From positions 3,991,001-4,055,000 of the forward strand of contig JAULSR010000001.1 in the NCBI GenBank assembly GCA_030512295.1: a DNA stretch of 64,000 bases, in the 5' to 3' direction. Of the stretch, positions 58,729-64,000 are shown piece by piece; within the stretch, counting starts at the first letter, position 1, and each line of letters opens with the position of its first letter. The notes under the pieces were generated by a model. That model saw only the letters and a list, made by a program, of their open reading frames with translations, was not told where the DNA came from and did no database searches. The position numbers and the translations under genes were made by a program. The DNA is from Bombardia bombarda. Lineage: Eukaryota > Ascomycota > Sordariomycetes > Sordariales > Lasiosphaeriaceae.

Positions 58729-61511
58729 GTTGGGCGAGTCAAAGGTAGCTGCTATATGGTGTAATGCGATTCGATGCAGCAGTGCAGTGCTGGGCTAGTA
58801 ATAAGCAGCATGTTAGTCAAGGCTCAATCCACTCGGGAGGAAATCCAGTTGCGAGGCGGGTCCGAATGACGCAGGTGTAAATAGTTGTTGAAGATAGACA
58901 AACAACTCTTACAGCTTTGTAACGTCTCGACTCGACAAAATGTCAGCAGTTCGAGCAGCACAACCATCCAACTCTCCGTTCAAAAATCGATACAGAAGGC
59001 ATAGGTGTGAATGAGTAGTAGTGGATGGGTGCGAAGACGGATCAATGGGCGAACGGTAGATAATGATTGATAATAGCTGAGGTGGGTTGGAGGTGGGATG
59101 TTGTGCTGCTTGCACCTAACTTTGCTGCAGGTCGTTGAGACGTCGTCCCGGGGCTTCGATAGTTTTTATTTACTCAGTTCGGTATTCCAGAAGAACCGTG
59201 GCCCGGATATTGTTGGCTGAGCTTGTTGGTTCGATACCACCCCAGCAACCGTTTTTGCGATGAGCAGAGGCACAGTTAATGGATGCCACACGAGAACGGT
59301 GTGTGGCGTGTGTGAGTGTCTCACAGGTCGCAATCGAAATATGGGGGCGGGCTGATGGGAAATGCAGCAGCCCCCTCAGGAGGTATCTGCCGGTAGGATT
59401 CTGCCCGCGTCGCTACTTCCCCCTGTGGTGATCAGATACCTGCCTAGCTCGTTCATCAACTCGCGTGGGTCGAAAAAGTGACGTGACCCCAAACCTTTTA
59501 ACTCCCTTCAACAAACTGCGGGGTCTCTGGCCCACACCAACTGTGATTGATCATAGAGGCGGCTTCATCACGCTGCAATGGAAGGCACATCCTGCTGGCG
59601 AGACAACAAGACACGAAGTGACTTGACGGCTTCCAGCAGCTTCGATATGTGGGATGCGCCCAATGAGGCATATCGAGCGCAATCAATCACACAGTCTTTT
59701 ACCAGTCCATCACCACCAAACCACCATACAAACCGATTGATTCTCGTCGAGAAGGGTCAATTCATTCCATACACACTGTTTTGACAGCACATCCGTGATT
59801 TGGCCAAGACCCAAACCCAAACACGACCTACACTATCTCATAGCAGGCGTTAACATGTCGCTGGCGGCACAGGTACATACATACCTTAGGTGGGTGTGAT
59901 GGTCTGGACACAGAAACAGATACTCTGCATTTGAAATGTCCTTGCATGCTTCCATCACAGACATGTAGGCATGCCATGTGCCTCTGCCCATTTGGCCGAT
60001 AAGCCTATCCAGGGGTCTTATTACATCCTGCGTCGAGGTCCAATGGTTAGCTTAAACTCAACGAGCCCCAAAATTGCAGTGCAGATATTCCCCATGTGGT
60101 TAAAGCTTAAGCTGCTGCTGCTGGTTTTGCACTGGCTACGCTCCTCCCATCCCCCCACCCTTGGATGCATGATCTTACCACCACCACCACCACCAACACC
60201 ACCACAGAGAGCAATTCTTTCCAAGCTTATGTGTGGTCCGCCCAATTGGAATCGGCTAGCAAGGGGGAAAAAAAGGAGACCTCGTGGCATGCGTCTCAAG
60301 TTGCACGATATTAACGCTCTCAACTGCCTACGTTCACAAAAGCCACGAATCAGTGAGGTTGGTATGCATCGAAATCTAGAAATGGAACAAACCTGCCGAT
60401 TCTCCCACCATCAATCAAGAATAATCTCTATACGAAGTATTCATATCTCATAGACAGTCTGTGTGTGTCTGGTGTGTGTGTGTGTGTGTGGCCTTTCAGC
60501 GTGGCTGAAAAGGGGCGGCTTGTCACGGCAACCTCAGCCCTTCAAAAAAAGACGTCAGCCCCCCTCCTCCTCCATGTTTGCGACACTGCGTCAAACACAA
60601 TCAGTTAACCGTTTTTATCTGTGTAACTACACCGACATTATTCCATATGTTCAAATGCGGCACTGTACCATGTGCGGGGAGATCGATACATGTAAGCGCC
60701 GGGAGGATGCAAGCTTGATGGTACGGATACCTCCCGAGTAATGTCATCATCGGCATTATGCTTTCTTCATCATCAAGCGTCCGAGATTCGGACCCCAGCT
60801 ATCCCTCCCTCCATTTCACAGTTGCAGAGACAGGTGTATAATTATGTTGCCTGTCTGCACTGTGCCGTCGGCATTTGGAGCCAAGCGACAGCGGGCGTCG
60901 ACGGCAGGCGTCTAGATCTACCGTCACACGAGCAGACATCCGAGCGGGACTCCCTGGATTTGTTGTGATTGGGTCACATTGTACTTTGCTTTAGGTAGGC
61001 TGGTTGTAAGCAAACAAACATATGTTGACCCACAGTGACGGACCGATAGGACATGAACGTATGCTCATCTCCTACCTCGCATACATTTATGATGTGTGTT
61101 TGTGTCGCCTCTGCCAGAATTCAGCTTGCATTCGTTATCGAAAGGGCAGACAAACAGTCCATAGTAGCCCCTGAAGGAGGACTTCGAGTATGACCAACTG
61201 CCTTAACCTTATCGGTACTGACACGAAGTCGACTTACATTTTTTCATGTAAAATAGCAGTCACGAAACGAGTTCATACACCGATGAATATTAAGACTAGA
61301 GCAGCCTCGTGGCCTGTCTACTAATGAGTGACAGTCGCCTTTAAACAAAAAGGCATTATCAATACCCTAACCTCTTCTCAACTCCCCCTTGTCTTATTAT
61401 CATTATCCTGTCCCTTCACCCACAATCTTGGACAAACCCTCATTGTAAACATGACAATGATGTGTAGGCTCAAACCAAACATGATAGATAGCCTACAAGG
61501 CCATTGCTGAT
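58729..61511. other. Intergenic spacer, 2.8 kb
   Basis: Upstream region of amidase copy 2 and 3' flank of the secreted-protein gene. It contains a (GT)n run at 60472-60490 and a (CCA)n-like stretch at 60178-60204. I find no supported gene; a tRNA-like B box at 59228 was rejected. Confidence 0.6.
60472..60490. repeat. (GT)n dinucleotide repeat
   Basis: Uninterrupted GT run of 19 bases, preceded by a shorter GT run at 60460-60468. Confidence 0.9.
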
Positions 61512-62562
61512 TTACGAGCAGCCCTTGCGAATGTAACGCTTAGCCTTAGCCGAGTTTCCGAGGTACTCGCGGTTGTTGATGCTATCCCAACCGAACCAGG
61601 TAGTCTTGCCCGACTCAGGACTAGAAGAGTTAAAGAACAACAGTCAGTCACTTGCTTCCGCAAAGGTTCTTGCCGTCATGCTTAGAAGAGAAAACTTACT
61701 GGCAAATTGTCATGACACCGCCATCGGTATCCTCCTTGTAGCCCCACGAGACCGAGTAGTCATCTCCGCAGGGAGCTGCCCACCAGGTACCGAACGGGGT
61801 TGTAGGCGGGGACTCGACATTGCATGTCTGGTCGGTGCCATCGGTTCCAACGATCCTGAAGTCCAGGTAGATCGTCTGAGTTGCCGGGTCCCAGTCTGCG
61901 ATAATTGGCATGTGTGAGCTTCAAATCAGACAGAGAGAGGTCAGGTGAAGTAGTAAGGGCGACAAATAGAAGCGGGCAGTGACGTGGAAGCAAACGACAA
62001 GGCAGAAAAACAGAAGTTACTTACGGCGATTCATGTTCAGGACTTGCCACATCACCTCCTCATCAGAAACATCACGAGGCGAGACGGCCGGAGTGTTGGC
62101 AAAAGTGCCAATGGAGAAAACGTCGCTAGTCTTAGCAGCGGGGATGTCAAAGTTGCCAATCTCATCCTGGCGGTATCCGAAAAAGGCATTCTGCTGGGCC
62201 TCAACATCAGTGACGACGATGGTGAGGAACTGGCCGGTGACGTTGTAGCCTCCATTAACCTGGAATCTGGTGCCATCGCCAGAATCGCTGCAGTCAATCG
62301 AAGAAAAGCTGGTCTCATCGCTGGGAAGGTTGCCCGATGCATCGACTGACAACGAGCACAGGTGAGACTCGCGCTCTGCAGAGTTATCGTCGACAATATC
62401 GAAGGTGTATCGACAATTGGTCTCGTCGTCAGCGCAGAGGCGGCGGAAGCCCCACAAACTCCATTTACCAACTGCCTCGTGCGAAACGGGCTTGGCCGGG
62501 ATGGCGAGACCGGGGTTCGCCAGGAGGCACGCAGTGGCGGCGATGAAAGAAGAGACGAACAT
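61512..62562 (-). CDS. Secreted cysteine-containing protein of unknown function
   Basis: I do not recognise a family. Exons 62562-62025, 61895-61700 and 61620-61512; 280 residues. A signal peptide (FIAATACLLANPGLAIPA) is followed by a globular, beta-rich-looking protein with eight cysteines after the leader (RRLCADDETNCRYTF, HLCSL, IDCSD, QTCNV, APCGDD, MTICH, and the last residues KGCS), one N-glycosylation sequon (NVTG) and two Trp-rich turns (GKWSLWGF, TTWFGWDS). The even number suggests four disulfides. There is no membrane segment or GPI signal. Size and composition match proteins that fungi release into host or substrate, including candidate effectors, but nothing in the sequence shows such a role. 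Splice phases agree; the acceptor at 61896 was chosen because it continues the frame into HWDPATQTIYLDFR. Confidence 0.82.
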
Positions 62563-64000
62563 TGTGAAGGAACGGGGGCTGGATTGATATGCTTATGACT
62601 GATGCTGTTCTAAGATGGTGAAGTGATGGGCGCCAAAGAAAACCCGAGAAGTGAAAGTTATTTCGGAAGAGAAACAAGAGAGAATGGCTCGGTCGGGGGA
62701 TTTATTTAAGTAGGTAGAGACAGTGGGGAGCCCCGTGAATTGACTTGACGTCGCAGTTGCCTTTTGCTGGGAGACAACGATACCTGCTGATGCAAATAGT
62801 AACTGGGCTGGCAGGCTGGCTGGCTGTAAAAGGAGAGGAGTTGTCCTTGAAGGAAGGCAGGCGCACACCCAACTTTATAGGTAGGTACCTAGGCAAGTGC
62901 CACAACAAGGAATGGCAGGAGCGAAGGTGCCTAGTACAGATTGAAGAACATGGTAGATGACAAAAACGGGAAAAAAAAAACATCACAGTCATCTGATAAT
63001 TTTTTCCTACACTTCATACCATGTACAGGCCCCAGGCGGCCATGGGGCCATAATCTTAGACAGCCACAAATCCGGAGCAGCGTATCTCCCTCAAGTGAGA
63101 TTTCAAGATGCACTCAACCGACGACCCTTGGACGGCAGACGTCAAACGCTGGTATCCGAGTGTCTCAACAGAAAGAGCAAGAGCTACCCAGTCGGTGCCA
63201 CCTATGATGTTGTGGACTAGGTAGCCGCCCAGACCCGACTCTCTCCTTGCTTCTTTCCCAAGCAGCGATCTTTATGTTACCTTGTTGTTGATGTTGGTTT
63301 CCGTGTTACAGCTGCCTTGCGTGGTCCCAGACTAACGCGTTGAGAAAGAATAATGACTGCACTCCCTCTCAAAGTTGTCCGAGGCAGGGGCTGGTGACAA
63401 TTATCGGCTCCATCTTCCGATTTCCACTCAAAATAGTCGCTTCCTGGGACCCGATACTGAGTTTTGCAGCTTGCTAGTTTCCCGTCTTGAAGGGGGTTTG
63501 TGTCTCTTGCCCGTTCCTTTCCTGTTGGGTTGCCAATAGACTGCCCGGTGCCTTCCGCTCGAGGTCAAAATAAAGCAGGAAGATACACTCTGTGACCGCT
63601 CCTGAGCTGTTTACCCACGCTGGTGAGGCTGGTTCTGGAAAACCTGCAACCGGCAAGTGCCTGCCTGCACTGGATATTCGTCCAAAGCTTTCTCGGCTAC
63701 ACACGCACCGAGCAAGAAAAAGGGGCTACATGTTGTGTGGCCTGAACATGTAGGACAAGCATAAGTGAGATAAACATGGCCCTCGGGCTACGTGGGACAA
63801 CACCCAGACAAACAAAACGTCGGTCCTTCTGCCGGTGCAGGTGAGAAATAAAAGATTGACCATATTTGCTCTTGTCTCCTAGTTGATAACGAGGAACACA
63901 CTCATTAGAGAGCAAGTCTAATGTTGTCGAATACCGCCTTTTGTTTGATCTGAACTGTCAACATCAATGCTGCAATTTTCCAATGGACTGCTAGCTGGCC
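62563..64000. other. Promoter of the secreted-protein gene and gene-free right end
   Basis: A TTATTTAAGTA stretch at 62701-62711 lies about 140 bp upstream of the start codon and could serve as a core promoter. The remainder to the window end shows only short overlapping open frames; I see no gene. Confidence 0.55.

Noticed and set aside
59228..59238. GGTTCGATACC, a perfect tRNA B-box core followed by a T run
   Set aside because: The T stem has one mismatch, no matching acceptor strand is present at the required distance upstream, and no A box or anticodon arm can be drawn.

Overview
The window is nuclear DNA of a filamentous ascomycete (Pezizomycotina, most likely Sordariomycetes). The basis is short introns (about 50-110 bp) with GTAAGT/GTATGT donors and CTAAC/CTGAC branch sites, GC-balanced exons, 0.2-3 kb intergenic spacers, and proteins such as class V myosin, Bur1, Sac3 and a P5B ATPase in their filamentous-fungal form. 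No species can be named from sequence alone. There is no sign of transposons, CRISPR, prophage or rRNA/tRNA genes. I resolved 18 protein genes, most by rebuilding exons. For the 16 complete genes whose frame is intact, the summed exon length is a multiple of three; the partial myosin gene and the gene with a suspected frameshift are the exceptions.

Left part (1-30 kb), mostly housekeeping: myosin V motor (partial, -), 3-phosphoglycerate dehydrogenase (-), nucleosome assembly protein Nap1 (-), P5B vacuolar cation/polyamine ATPase (+), a cyclopropane-synthase-like methyltransferase (+) converging on a tiny three-exon complex I subunit gene (-), the transcription CDK Bur1/Sgv1 (+), an unknown two-helix membrane protein (-), RNase P/MRP subunit Pop8 (+), phosphatase PP5/Ppt1 (-) and the tRNA m3C methyltransferase Trm140 (+).

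Middle part (30-48 kb): the mRNA-export scaffold Sac3 as one 4.7 kb exon (+), then a minus-strand run: a 12-cysteine single-pass surface protein, a secreted GH43 glycosidase, the H/ACA pseudouridine synthase Cbf5, and a second 12-cysteine surface protein related to the first.

Right part (49-64 kb), the most unusual: two tandem minus-strand genes encoding nitrilase-fold amidases of the Nta1 type. Each carries a very long disordered tail, with motifs at matching positions. One contains a 41-Asn/16-Thr microsatellite, the other a 13-nt microexon carrying most of the catalytic-cysteine codon. A secreted cysteine-containing protein of unknown function and a gene-free end close the window.

The genes do not form one pathway. 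The parts most worth following are the amidase pair and the 12-cysteine receptor-like pair.
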